A stretch of 11,420 nt of DNA from JAVBKU01 sp031553875 (GCA_031553875.1 JAVBKU010000009.1:1-11420), one strand, 5' to 3'; shown: positions 1-5,876, counted from the first letter of the stretch. Translations and numbers: made by a program. The notes: generated by a model not told the origin, from the sequence alone.

Positions 1-135
1 GTTGCATACGCGTTACGCACCCGTGCGCCGGTCGCCGGCAAAAGTAGCAAGCTACTTTATCCGCTGCCCCTCGACTTGCATGTGTTAGGCCTGCCGCTAG
101 CGTTTATCCTGAGCCAGGATCAAACTCTCCATTGT
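1..135 (-). rRNA. rrs: 16S ribosomal RNA, 5' end only (partial)
   Basis: The reverse complement carries the universal 5' segment of bacterial 16S rRNA: AGAGTTTGATCCTGGCTCAG lies at 128-109. It is followed by the conserved GATGAACGCTAGCGGCAGGC block, the AACACATGCAAGTCGA block and the variable V1 loop. The segment leaves the window just after the conserved GTGCGTAACGCG stretch. Taking E. coli position 8 at base 128, the mature 5' end falls near 135. The conserved bases and the V1 region are of Bacteroidales type and resemble Alistipes and Muribaculaceae; family assignment from about 135 bases is an inference. The rest of the operon lies outside the window. Confidence 0.97.
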
Positions 136-229
136 ATAAAATGTTTTTGTTAAATATCTTGGCTACTCAAAGGTTAATTAATCATATCCTGTCACAAGGA
201 CAAGACATGAAAACTTTTGCTGCTAAATT

Positions 230-243
230 ACTTCAAAGAACTT
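230..243 (-). promoter_or_regulatory. boxA-like antitermination element in the 16S leader
   Basis: In the minus-strand leader, about 95 bases upstream of the mature 16S 5' end, the RNA reads AAAGUUCUUUGAAGUA. This resembles the boxA consensus (UGCUCUUUAA) bound by NusB-S10 in rRNA antitermination. The position, downstream of both promoters and before the rRNA, is as expected. Only the core CUUUGA-like part matches, so this is a motif-level call. Confidence 0.45.
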
Positions 244-263
244 TATTTCTGTTTTCGTTTTCG

Positions 264-286
264 CGCTTTCCAAAAAACTGGAAGCG
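264..286 (-). other. Hairpin at the start of the P2 rRNA leader transcript
   Basis: An inverted repeat pairs 264-268 with 282-286 and 270-271 with 280-281, with base 269 bulged and an 8-base A/T-rich loop (272-279). It begins only a few bases downstream of the expected start point of promoter P2. It may stabilise the 5' end of the leader or belong to the 16S processing structure. The structure is read by eye. Confidence 0.45.
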
Positions 287-296
287 AAACGGGTTG

Positions 297-327
297 CAAA
301 TATATGAACTATTTTTCAATCCGCAAG
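297..327 (-). promoter_or_regulatory. rRNA promoter P2 (Bacteroidetes type)
   Basis: The minus strand carries TATATTTG (304-297), a perfect match to the Bacteroidetes -7 consensus TAnnTTTG. It is preceded at a 19-base spacing by CTTG (327-324), one mismatch from the -33 consensus TTTG. Transcription should begin near 290-293, giving a leader of about 155 bases to the 16S gene. It lies within the leader made from the upstream promoter P1, so the two are tandem. Confidence 0.6.
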
Positions 328-368
328 CGCTAAGCGCGAAAAACTTCAAAAATCTTCAGAACCTCTTT

Positions 369-396
369 GCTAACCGAAGTTTCCTTCCTTGTTAGC
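369..396 (-). other. GAAA-capped hairpin at the start of the P1 rRNA leader
   Basis: In minus-strand RNA, GCUAAC (396-391) pairs with GUUAGC (374-369). Inside, after a small asymmetric internal loop (AAG opposite G), GAAG pairs with CUUC around a GAAA loop, which is a GNRA-type tetraloop. The hairpin starts at or within a few bases of the expected P1 start point. Its position suggests a role in 5'-end stability or in early elongation; that role is inferred. Confidence 0.5.
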
Positions 397-401
397 GGGT
401 G

Positions 402-434
402 CAAATATAGAGACTTTTATTTCAAACTTCCAAA
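402..434 (-). promoter_or_regulatory. rRNA promoter P1 (Bacteroidetes type)
   Basis: The minus strand reads TTTG (434-431), 21 bases, then TATATTTG (409-402). Both elements match the Bacteroidetes consensus for the primary sigma factor exactly. The sequence GCAAATATA on the plus strand is typical of strong stable-RNA promoters in this phylum. Transcription should start near 395-398, about 260 bases upstream of the 16S 5' end. Confidence 0.75.
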
Positions 435-742
435 TACTCCGAACGATTTATTTTTAAAATAGTTTCGTTTTGTCGTCAGCCCCTCTAAAGACCAGAGAGT
501 TATGACAGTAAAATTATTATCATTTTCTTTCGCTCAATTTCTGAAACTTAATATTTACGGGGGCTGCGGGGTAATGGCAGGTACAATGACAAACTTGCAA
601 AAGGCTCGCAATTACGGCCGACTTGAGCCCGCCGGCTGTTCAAAAATCGGTGAAAAATCCGGATCGGAGAGTATAACGGAGGAATATCATGGGATATTAT
701 ACGCCCGGCGCTACACTATATATATAGTATAAGCGTCCGCCA
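435..742. other. Intergenic region between the rRNA promoter and the MFS gene
   Basis: I see no convincing gene here. A plus-strand open frame at 502-732 has low-complexity, implausible protein sequence. Bases 712-731 form a 10-bp AT-rich inverted repeat just after the MFS stop codon. Its single imperfect pair is a U-G wobble in minus-strand RNA but a C-A mismatch on the plus strand, so it fits a 3' hairpin of the MFS transcript. It lacks a U-tract and is at best a weak terminator. Confidence 0.4.
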
Positions 743-2107
743 TTAGAACGGATTCACCGTCCTCACATTTATGGCGCTGGCTATCTCGGGCACGATACCA
801 CCCTTCTTGGCGTGGGCGTCGCGGGCTGCACGGCGTACCGCCGGACGGTAATATTCATACACCATGGCAGCAGCTATCGCTATTGCCCCCGACAATAACA
901 GGGCGAAAGATATACCCATACTCTTGGCCAGGGCGCCCTGGAGCATACTGCCTATGGGTGTAACCCCGGCGAAAGCCATCGTGTAGAAACTCATCACCCT
1001 ACCCCGCTTGTCGTCGTCGACCATAGTCTGCAACAGCGTATTGCACGAGGCGAGCGTCGCTACGAAACCGAAGCCGACGAACATACACACGGCATAGACC
1101 ACGCCTTTCCACTCCACCTGCGACATTACCACGAGGCTGATCCCGAATATGATGGCGGCCATGGTCACCACCTTACCTAGGCCCTTGACCTCCTTTCGCG
1201 CCGCCAGATAAAGCGCGGCAGTAACGGCCCCCGCCCCGATAGCCGACATCACATAGCCCAGGGTACGGCTATCGCCCCCCAGAGTATCCTTGACAAAAGC
1301 GGGCATTATGGTCATGAACGGCAGACCGAACAAACAGAACGCCGCCACGAACAACAACACCGCCCTGATAGGCAGAAACCCTTTTGCATAGTGGAATCCC
1401 TCGCCGAACTCCTCCCATATATTGGTTTTTTTGGTCACGGAACGCTTGTAGGGCTCGACCTTCATCAACATAAGGGCTATGATCACAGCGCTGTACGAGA
1501 GGCCGTTTATAAGGAAGCAGAACCCCTCGCCCACAAGGCTGATGACAAACCCGCCGATCATGGGCCCTATGAAACGCGACCCGTTTATGGAGGCCGAGTT
1601 AAGCGCCACGGCATTGCTCATATCCTCCTTACCTACCAGTTTGGTGTAGAACGACTGCCGCGTTGGGGCCTCGACCGACACTATAAGGCCGGAGAAGAAA
1701 CTCAACGCCAGGATATGCCACACCTCGATAACACCTGTGAGCGTCAGGGCGGCGAGCATAAGCGCCTGCGACATGAACAGCCACTGGATAACCTTCAGCA
1801 GCTTGTATTTATCGACCCTGTCGACCATGACCCCGGCGAACGGGGCCACTATAAGGCTCGGTATCTGATTGACAAAGGTCACGGTGGCAAGCATGATGAC
1901 CGACCCCGTGAGCCTGTACACCAGCCAACTCATGGCGATATTCTGTATCCATCCGCCGGAGAGCGATATGCACTGGCCGATGAAGAAAAGCTTGAAATTA
2001 CGTACTTTCAGAGAAGAGAATACATGGCGCACCCCGCTGAAGTTGTTGGGTATCAACTCCCTTAGGTCGAATATATTCCATTTAAACCATTTATTACCCG
2101 TGTTCAT
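743..2107 (-). CDS. MFS transporter, EntS/MFS_3-like exporter
   Basis: This is a 454-residue integral inner-membrane protein of the Major Facilitator Superfamily, most like the MFS_3 (transmembrane secretion effector) group that includes the enterobactin exporter EntS and DHA3-type drug exporters. After a short cytoplasmic N-terminus, a VRNFKLFFIGQCISLSGGWIQ segment (about 35-55) opens the first helix, as is usual in this group. The loop between helices 2 and 3 carries the MFS motif A-like stretch GVMVDRVDKYKLL (about 92-104). About 12 hydrophobic helices follow, with a basic C-terminal tail. The frame is open 28 codons further upstream, but a promoter -7 element lies inside that extension, so the ATG at 2107 is chosen. 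The substrate cannot be told from sequence; efflux of a siderophore or toxic compound is only a family-level guess. It stands alone, with the rRNA operon downstream. Confidence 0.85.
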   Translation of the reverse strand: MNTGNKWFKWNIFDLRELIPNNFSGVRHVFSSLKVRNFKLFFIGQCISLSGGWIQNIAMSWLVYRLTGSVIMLATVTFVNQIPSLIVAPFAGVMVDRVDKYKLLKVIQWLFMSQALMLAALTLTGVIEVWHILALSFFSGLIVSVEAPTRQSFYTKLVGKEDMSNAVALNSASINGSRFIGPMIGGFVISLVGEGFCFLINGLSYSAVIIALMLMKVEPYKRSVTKKTNIWEEFGEGFHYAKGFLPIRAVLLFVAAFCLFGLPFMTIMPAFVKDTLGGDSRTLGYVMSAIGAGAVTAALYLAARKEVKGLGKVVTMAAIIFGISLVVMSQVEWKGVVYAVCMFVGFGFVATLASCNTLLQTMVDDDKRGRVMSFYTMAFAGVTPIGSMLQGALAKSMGISFALLLSGAIAIAAAMVYEYYRPAVRRAARDAHAKKGGIVPEIASAINVRTVNPF

Positions 2108-2133
2108 AGCTCGCTCACAATAGATTCTCCCGG

Positions 2134-2141
2134 CAAAGATA
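2134..2141 (-). promoter_or_regulatory. Promoter -7 element for the MFS gene
   Basis: The minus strand carries TATCTTTG, an exact TAnnTTTG match, 26 bases upstream of the ATG at 2107. No TTTG is found at the -33 distance, so the promoter would depend mainly on its -7 element or on an activator. The site decides the start codon, because transcripts begun here cannot encode the longer N-terminus. Confidence 0.45.
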
Positions 2142-2180
2142 CAAAGAGTTATCTTAATAAATTCCTTTCGCGGGGCCGAA

Positions 2181-2264
2181 GATGCTTGCATCGCGTAACG
2201 CGATTCTCATCTCTGCGCCCCCCCTTTGGGCGCGCCCTCCCCGCCCCCGCAGCCGCAGAGATGA
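2181..2264. repeat. Nested inverted repeats around a G-quadruplex-type motif
   Basis: An 11-bp perfect inverted repeat (TCATCTCTGCG at 2207-2217, complement at 2254-2264) encloses 36 bases. On the minus strand these hold G5-C-G4-A-G3, ten bases, then G7, which are four G-runs of at least three in 31 bases. A self-complementary GGGCGCGCCC (2228-2237) lies inside. Next to it are two more small palindromes: GATGC-TT-GCATC (2181-2192) and ATCGCGT-A-ACGCGAT (2190-2204). The element sits just upstream of the MFS promoter and downstream of a terminator. It could be an operator or DNA secondary structure element, or a small repeat element. No function is known. Confidence 0.6.
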
Positions 2265-2336
2265 TATTACTACTCCCACGCACTTGACGCCGACAGGAAT
2301 ACGTATCAGTACATATGCCACCTACCCATAATCCAC

Positions 2337-2372
2337 AAAAAGCGGGGTCGGAGCGCATATGCACTCCGACCC
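2337..2372 (-). terminator. Rho-independent terminator of the esterase/Cys-rich gene unit
   Basis: In minus-strand RNA, GGGUCGGAG (2372-2364) pairs with CUCCGACCC (2353-2345). A U-G wobble and GCAU/AUGC pairing continue the stem to the tip. Two bases beyond a short G/C spacer comes UUUUU (2341-2337). Stem strength, the U-run and the position about 60 bases after the stop codon of the cysteine-rich gene all fit an intrinsic terminator. The wobble pairs correctly only in minus-strand RNA, which supports the direction. Confidence 0.8.
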
Positions 2373-2433
2373 GACATTGCCTGTTCATCGGAAGTACACC
2401 CGCGCAACCACGGGGCATACCTCCGCGTGATCC

Positions 2434-2625
2434 TTACTTTTTAGCTGCAGGCTGGGCCTTGCATTCGCCGTTAGCGCACTTGCAATCCTTGCATCCGCAG
2501 GTTTTCTTGTCGCACTTCTGCTCGCACTTGGCGGGACACTTCTTGTCACACGTACCGGCGGCGATAACGCTCGTCGCACCCAGGATAGCAAACGCCATAG
2601 CGGCGCACATGATAGCTTTTTTCAT
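2434..2625 (-). CDS. Small exported cysteine-rich protein, metallothionein-like
   Basis: This is a 63-residue protein of unknown family. Residues 1-24 form a clear signal peptide (MKKA start, hydrophobic core, IAAG end), so the mature form of about 39-40 residues should leave the cytoplasm. The mature part has nine cysteines (26, 30, 34, 38, 43, 45, 48, 50, 55) spaced C-x3-C three times, then x4, C-x-C, C-x2-C, C-x-C and x4. It also has many lysines and almost no hydrophobic residues, a pattern typical of metal-binding or metallothionein-like peptides. The residue before the first mature cysteine is threonine, which does not fit a lipobox, so it is probably not a lipoprotein. It lies 103 bases after the esterase pair and directly before a strong terminator. 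Binding of copper, zinc or other soft metals is an inference; a disulfide-rich secreted peptide is the alternative. Confidence 0.7.
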   Translation of the reverse strand: MKKAIMCAAMAFAILGATSVIAAGTCDKKCPAKCEQKCDKKTCGCKDCKCANGECKAQPAAKK

Positions 2626-2728
2626 AATCTATATTTTTAAAATGGTTGGTTACTCAATTCTAAACGGGCATTCACGGAGATTATTGCAGACCTGCCCGGG
2701 ATGACCATAAAAAGATTCTTATCCGTTA

Positions 2729-3553
2729 TTATTTGTTCTGCTCCTTTAGCCAGCGGCTGAGAGAGGTCAGGAACTCGTCACGATATGTGAACGAGATCTT
2801 CCAGCCCCACCCGTGGCCGCCAGTAGGATATATGTGCATCTCGGCAGGGCGGTTGAATTTCTTCATCGCGCGGTAGAAGTCGACGCTGTTCTGCGGAAGC
2901 ACCACCAGGTCGTCATCGCTCAGGGCAAGGAACGTGGGAGGCGTATTGTCGTACACCTGCTGTTCGTTGGAATAGAGGTCGACCAGTTCCTTATAATATT
3001 TAGGCCCGATGAGCGCCGTCCTCGACCCCATATGGGCGTACTCCTCGTGCATCGTCACCACTGGATATATAAGTATCGAGAAATCAGGACGACAGAGGTC
3101 CCTGAAATGGGTCGTCACGGTCGAGGCGAGGTGTCCTCCGGCCGAGAAGCCGATCACACCCACCTTACTCACGCCCCACGCCTTGGAGTTATCACGCGCG
3201 TACTGCATCGCCGTACGTGCATCGCCTATGGGACGCATGGGGTCGCCGTTCGGCATCCTGTACTTCACTATCACGGCGGCTATGCCCTGGGCGTTAAGCC
3301 ACTTGGCTACATCGTGGCCCTCGTGGTCCATTGCCAGCCTCCTGTATCCTCCTCCGGGGAATATAAGCACGGCCTGACCGGTAGCCTTATCTTTTTCCGG
3401 AAGGTATATCCACATCTTAGGGATATTCTCGCTGGCAACGCCTACAGTGTCCATAGGATAAAGAAGTTTTACTTCGGGATTCGCGGCTCCGGCTTTCATC
3501 GCGACTGTAACGCACAGGGCTACCAGAGCCAGGCTAAACAATATACGTTTCAT
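2729..3553 (-). CDS. Secreted alpha/beta-hydrolase (esterase), copy 1 of a tandem pair
   Basis: This is a 274-residue serine hydrolase of the BD-FAE/Aes-type esterase group, a family often annotated as acetyl-xylan or feruloyl esterase, or misannotated as endoxylanase. A signal peptide (about 1-23, ending AGAA) directs it to the periplasm or outside. Visible motifs are the oxyanion loop PGGGY (66-70), the nucleophile elbow GFSAGG with Ser137, the acidic cluster SDDD (212-215) supplying the Asp, and GGHGWG with the catalytic His247. The triad order and spacing are complete. An open frame extends 38 codons upstream, but only the ATG at 3553 gives the signal peptide, and the extension would run into the upstream gene. 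It starts 29 bases after its paralog, so the two are probably co-transcribed. The natural ester substrate, plausibly acetylated or feruloylated polysaccharide, is inferred. Confidence 0.85.
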   Translation of the reverse strand: MKRILFSLALVALCVTVAMKAGAANPEVKLLYPMDTVGVASENIPKMWIYLPEKDKATGQAVLIFPGGGYRRLAMDHEGHDVAKWLNAQGIAAVIVKYRMPNGDPMRPIGDARTAMQYARDNSKAWGVSKVGVIGFSAGGHLASTVTTHFRDLCRPDFSILIYPVVTMHEEYAHMGSRTALIGPKYYKELVDLYSNEQQVYDNTPPTFLALSDDDLVVLPQNSVDFYRAMKKFNRPAEMHIYPTGGHGWGWKISFTYRDEFLTSLSRWLKEQNK

Positions 3554-3582
3554 ATTTGACGGTGTTTGAATTTTAGGTTTAT

Positions 3583-4428
3583 CTACTTCGCGCCCTGCCC
3601 TTTCAGCCAGCGGCTCAGCGACGAGAGCATCTCGTCCTTGTATGCGAAGGGGTACTTGAATCCCCATCCGTGGCCGCCTGTAGGATATACGTGCATCTCC
3701 ACGGGACGACCGAATTTCTTCATGGCGCGGTAGAAGAGCATGCTGTTCTCCGGCACCACAGAGAGGTCGTCGTCGCTCAGGGCGATGAAGGTCGGAGGCG
3801 TGGAGGCCGACACCTGCTTCTCGTTGGAGTAGAGATCGACCATCGGTTTATTATAATACCGATCCCCTATCAGGCACGAGCGCGACAGCGCGTGGGTATA
3901 CTGTTCGTTCATGGTTATCACCGGGTATATCAGTATGGCGAACGCGGGAATGTCCTTATCACCGAAGTGGGTGGCGGCCGTCGAGGCCAGATGACCGCCT
4001 GCGGAGAATCCCATTACGCCTATCTTCGTTTCATCTACTCCCCACACCGTGGCACTGTCATGCACAAGGCGTATGGCAGTACGCATATCGCCTATCGGGC
4101 GCATCGGATCGCCGTTCGGCATCGTGTATTTAAGAACTATGGCTGTCACACCGAGGCCGCGCAGCCACTCGGCCACCATATGGCCCTCGCTGTCCATCGA
4201 GAGGAACTTGTAGGCTCCGCCCGGACAAACGATCACAGCCTGGCCCGTGGATACAGATTTCTCCGGCTGGTACACCCACACCTTGGCGATGTCCTTTTCC
4301 TCGCCATTAACGACATGCCGGGCATAGAGGTTACGCTCTATTGGCTTGTTTGTGTCGGAGGGTTGTTGCGCCTGCACGGAAAAAGCCAACGCTACCAGCA
4401 ACAACGACGCTAATATATTTTTCAACAT
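3583..4428 (-). CDS. Secreted alpha/beta-hydrolase (esterase), copy 2 of a tandem pair
   Basis: This is a 281-residue paralog of the next gene, with the same fold and motifs: oxyanion loop PGGAY (69-73), GFSAGG with Ser142, SDDD (218-221), and GGHGWG with His253. Long shared blocks such as YTMPNGDPMRPIGD, the LIYPV.TM stretch and PPTF.ALSDDD show a tandem duplication. The N-terminus is a signal peptide with a VQA-type cleavage site near residue 20. The N-terminal mature segment and the region around residue 180-195 differ most between the copies, so their substrates may differ. It is the first gene of the hydrolase pair, 33 bases after the immunity-like array, and no clear promoter was found in that gap. 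Substrate is inferred from the family only. Confidence 0.85.
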   Translation of the reverse strand: MLKNILASLLLVALAFSVQAQQPSDTNKPIERNLYARHVVNGEEKDIAKVWVYQPEKSVSTGQAVIVCPGGAYKFLSMDSEGHMVAEWLRGLGVTAIVLKYTMPNGDPMRPIGDMRTAIRLVHDSATVWGVDETKIGVMGFSAGGHLASTAATHFGDKDIPAFAILIYPVITMNEQYTHALSRSCLIGDRYYNKPMVDLYSNEKQVSASTPPTFIALSDDDLSVVPENSMLFYRAMKKFGRPVEMHVYPTGGHGWGFKYPFAYKDEMLSSLSRWLKGQGAK

Positions 4429-4461
4429 AGGATACTATATATAAGGTATAACGGGACAAAA

Positions 4462-4764
4462 TCAGTCAAGTGATTTACCAAACCATTTAACATGGTACTC
4501 CTTTGAAAATTCTTTTAAGTCAACAAAAAAATCATATATGTATTGGCATGCCTCCTCTTCAGAGCGAAATATTCCCTTATCTTGTCGCCCTAATCGGTCG
4601 TCCATAGTAAAAACTTCCCACTTGCCTTGATAATTCTCCCACATCGCAATCGAATTGGGGAATAGATCCCCTGAATATCCGTATCTCACGAAAATAGTGT
4701 AAGCATTATCCCCTGGGGGAACCCCCAATTCTGTAAGTTTTTCTATCAGCTTTTTTCGGTCCAT
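4462..4764 (-). CDS. Small immunity-like protein, array copy A
   Basis: This is a 100-residue cytoplasmic protein with no signal peptide and no membrane segment. I cannot assign it to a named family with certainty. It begins MDRKKLIEKLTELGVP, continues through an ENYQGKWEVF core (about 43-52) and ends in a SEEEACQYIYDFFVD...YHVKWFGK helix-rich part. These three blocks recur in the gene two positions upstream, so the two are paralogs. Small single-domain proteins of this kind, rich in Asp/Glu and aromatic residues, are typical of immunity proteins of polymorphic toxin systems; that reading is an inference. It is the last gene of a three-gene minus-strand unit, 36 bases after the middle gene, and is much more AT-rich than the flanking genes. 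No cognate toxin is visible. Confidence 0.65.
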   Translation of the reverse strand: MDRKKLIEKLTELGVPPGDNAYTIFVRYGYSGDLFPNSIAMWENYQGKWEVFTMDDRLGRQDKGIFRSEEEACQYIYDFFVDLKEFSKEYHVKWFGKSLD

Positions 4765-4800
4765 ATAAAAACAGGGGTTTTTACTAAACTTGCTAATGAT

Positions 4801-5496
4801 CTAAATCCTCGACTCCCATCTTCCATATAAGTGACCGTCCATGAGATCTAACTTGCCTATGAATTCATTTGAGTACACACATTCCACTTCACTGCTGGTA
4901 ACGTGAGCCTCACCTGCATACGATGTAAATTTGGACATAACACGTTGCGCATTGAGAAAATCCTGTTCTATAGGCTCCCTGTCCAAATAATAACGGAGAA
5001 TAAAATGCTTCCTAACGGAATCATATTTGTAAACAATGGCCCTTATCTCAGGGTATATTTCTCCCAAGAAAGCATATGTCATAACATAAAAAATATATCG
5101 ACGTATGTTACTGAATTCAAACTTGGGTTTATTTGAGTTTGACGGGAATGGGAATTTTATATTCTCACTATTATACTCCTTCCTCGCGTAAACAATACCA
5201 TCTAACATGTCCAGTTTATCCAATGGTTTGGCAGAATAGACACACTCTTCATCGAAGTGCAATATTATCAGCCCATTGCAATATCCACCCACAAATTCAG
5301 TATTAGCCGCTCCCAAGTTGTCGATATCATCAGGAGTCGGTTCACGATCCATATACCAGCGAACAAATACATCACGCTTTTCGGGGTCGTATTTGTACAC
5401 AATAGCCCTAATGTCGGGATATATCTCCCACATATTTGTCCAGGCTAAAGCTGCTATCGCATCTTCTTTATCCAATTCATTCAAGGTCTTTCCCAT
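4801..5496 (-). CDS. Internally duplicated two-domain protein, immunity-like
   Basis: This is a 231-residue cytoplasmic protein built from two copies of one domain of about 100 residues. The landmarks EIYP-D/E-IRAIVYKYD (24-37 and 146-159), DREP (50-53 and 172-175), ECVYS (84-88 and 205-209) and KLD-two hydrophobics-DG (94-100 and 215-221) recur with a period of 121-122 residues. A linker rich in Pro, Ser and Asn (about 110-128) joins them. No catalytic motif, signal peptide or membrane helix is seen. The start overlaps the last 20 bases of the upstream gene in another frame, which suggests translational coupling. Position between two paralogous immunity-like genes makes a tandem immunity protein the best guess, but the family is not recognised. 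A start further downstream is less likely, because it would cut into the first repeat. Confidence 0.6.
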   Translation of the reverse strand: MGKTLNELDKEDAIAALAWTNMWEIYPDIRAIVYKYDPEKRDVFVRWYMDREPTPDDIDNLGAANTEFVGGYCNGLIILHFDEECVYSAKPLDKLDMLDGIVYARKEYNSENIKFPFPSNSNKPKFEFSNIRRYIFYVMTYAFLGEIYPEIRAIVYKYDSVRKHFILRYYLDREPIEQDFLNAQRVMSKFTSYAGEAHVTSSEVECVYSNEFIGKLDLMDGHLYGRWESRI

Positions 5497-5752
5497 ACCA
5501 CTTCATGTGATATTTTTTTACCAGAGCTTTTGCATCGACAAAAATATCATAAACATAGCGACAAGCCTCGTCCTCGGATTTGAATATTTTCATATCAAAC
5601 CTATCGCCTTTCTCGTCAATTTTAAACACTTCCCATTTACTGTAATTCTCATAAATGACAACTGTACTAGAAAAAACTTCATCATAGAGTCCATATGCAC
5701 TTCTAGGCACGCCTAACTTAGTTAGTTTATGGATTAGATTTTCTCTGTTCAT
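5477..5752 (-). CDS. Small immunity-like protein, array copy A'
   Basis: This is a 91-residue cytoplasmic protein and the first gene of the AT-rich three-gene unit. It is paralogous to the 100-residue protein at the other end: both share M-D/N-R..LI.KLT.LGVP, ENY..KWEVF..D, IF.SE.EAC.Y.YD.FVD and YH.KW.GK.L. The main differences are about nine fewer residues after LGVP and sequence change in that same region, where a specificity surface could lie. It has no signal peptide or membrane segment. Its stop codon lies inside the start of the next gene. Function as an antitoxin or immunity factor is inferred from size, acidity and array context, not from a recognised domain. Confidence 0.65.
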   Translation of the reverse strand: MNRENLIHKLTKLGVPRSAYGLYDEVFSSTVVIYENYSKWEVFKIDEKGDRFDMKIFKSEDEACRYVYDIFVDAKALVKKYHMKWYGKDLE

Positions 5753-5797
5753 AAGTCTTAATGTCTACCAAATATTCCATTCCCCTTCTTGTGCATC

Positions 5798-5876
5798 CTG
5801 AAGCATGACAGCTTCAGCACACTGTTAATGTTGCCGTCTTGTCGACCTTATAATTGCGGCTCGATTCTCAAAGTTA
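5798..5876 (-). promoter_or_regulatory. Possible promoter and leader hairpin of the immunity-like array
   Basis: The 186-base gap between the membrane-protein gene and the array holds TAACTTTG on the minus strand (5876-5869), an exact -7 consensus match without a clear -33 TTTG. Downstream of it, CTGAAGC and GCTTCAG (5798-5804 and 5811-5817) form a 7-bp hairpin with a 6-base loop, within a leader of about 110 bases. No U-run follows on either strand, so the hairpin is not a classical terminator; it may be an operator or an mRNA structure. Confidence 0.35.

Noticed and set aside
678..727. GGAGG followed six bases later by ATG and a 12-codon frame
   Set aside because: It is very short, and Bacteroidetes rely little on Shine-Dalgarno sites. 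It overlaps the AT-rich hairpin after the MFS gene, and there is no other support for translation.
502..732. Plus-strand open frame of 76 codons between the rRNA promoter and the MFS gene
   Set aside because: The protein has no family features, no consistent codon use and no promoter match, and the frame ends in an AT palindrome. It is probably a chance frame.
1391..2065. Long plus-strand open frame opposite the MFS gene
   Set aside because: It is an antisense shadow of a GC-rich coding region. Its His/Arg-rich, low-complexity protein is typical of such frames.
2108..2191. 28-codon N-terminal extension of the MFS protein
   Set aside because: A -7 promoter element lies inside it, and the extension does not look like part of an MFS N-terminus.
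2149..2418. Minus-strand frame of 89 codons upstream of the MFS gene
   Set aside because: It runs through the terminator, the palindromes and the G-rich element. The Arg/Gly/Cys-rich product is not protein-like.
2434..2625. Lipoprotein reading of the cysteine-rich protein
   Set aside because: The residue before the first mature cysteine is Thr, in the context AAGTC, which does not match the usual [LVI][AST][GA]C lipobox.
2813..3559. Long plus-strand open frames opposite both esterase genes (also 3670-4413)
   Set aside because: They resemble each other only because the esterase genes are paralogs. The translated sequences lack any domain and lie fully antisense to well-supported genes.
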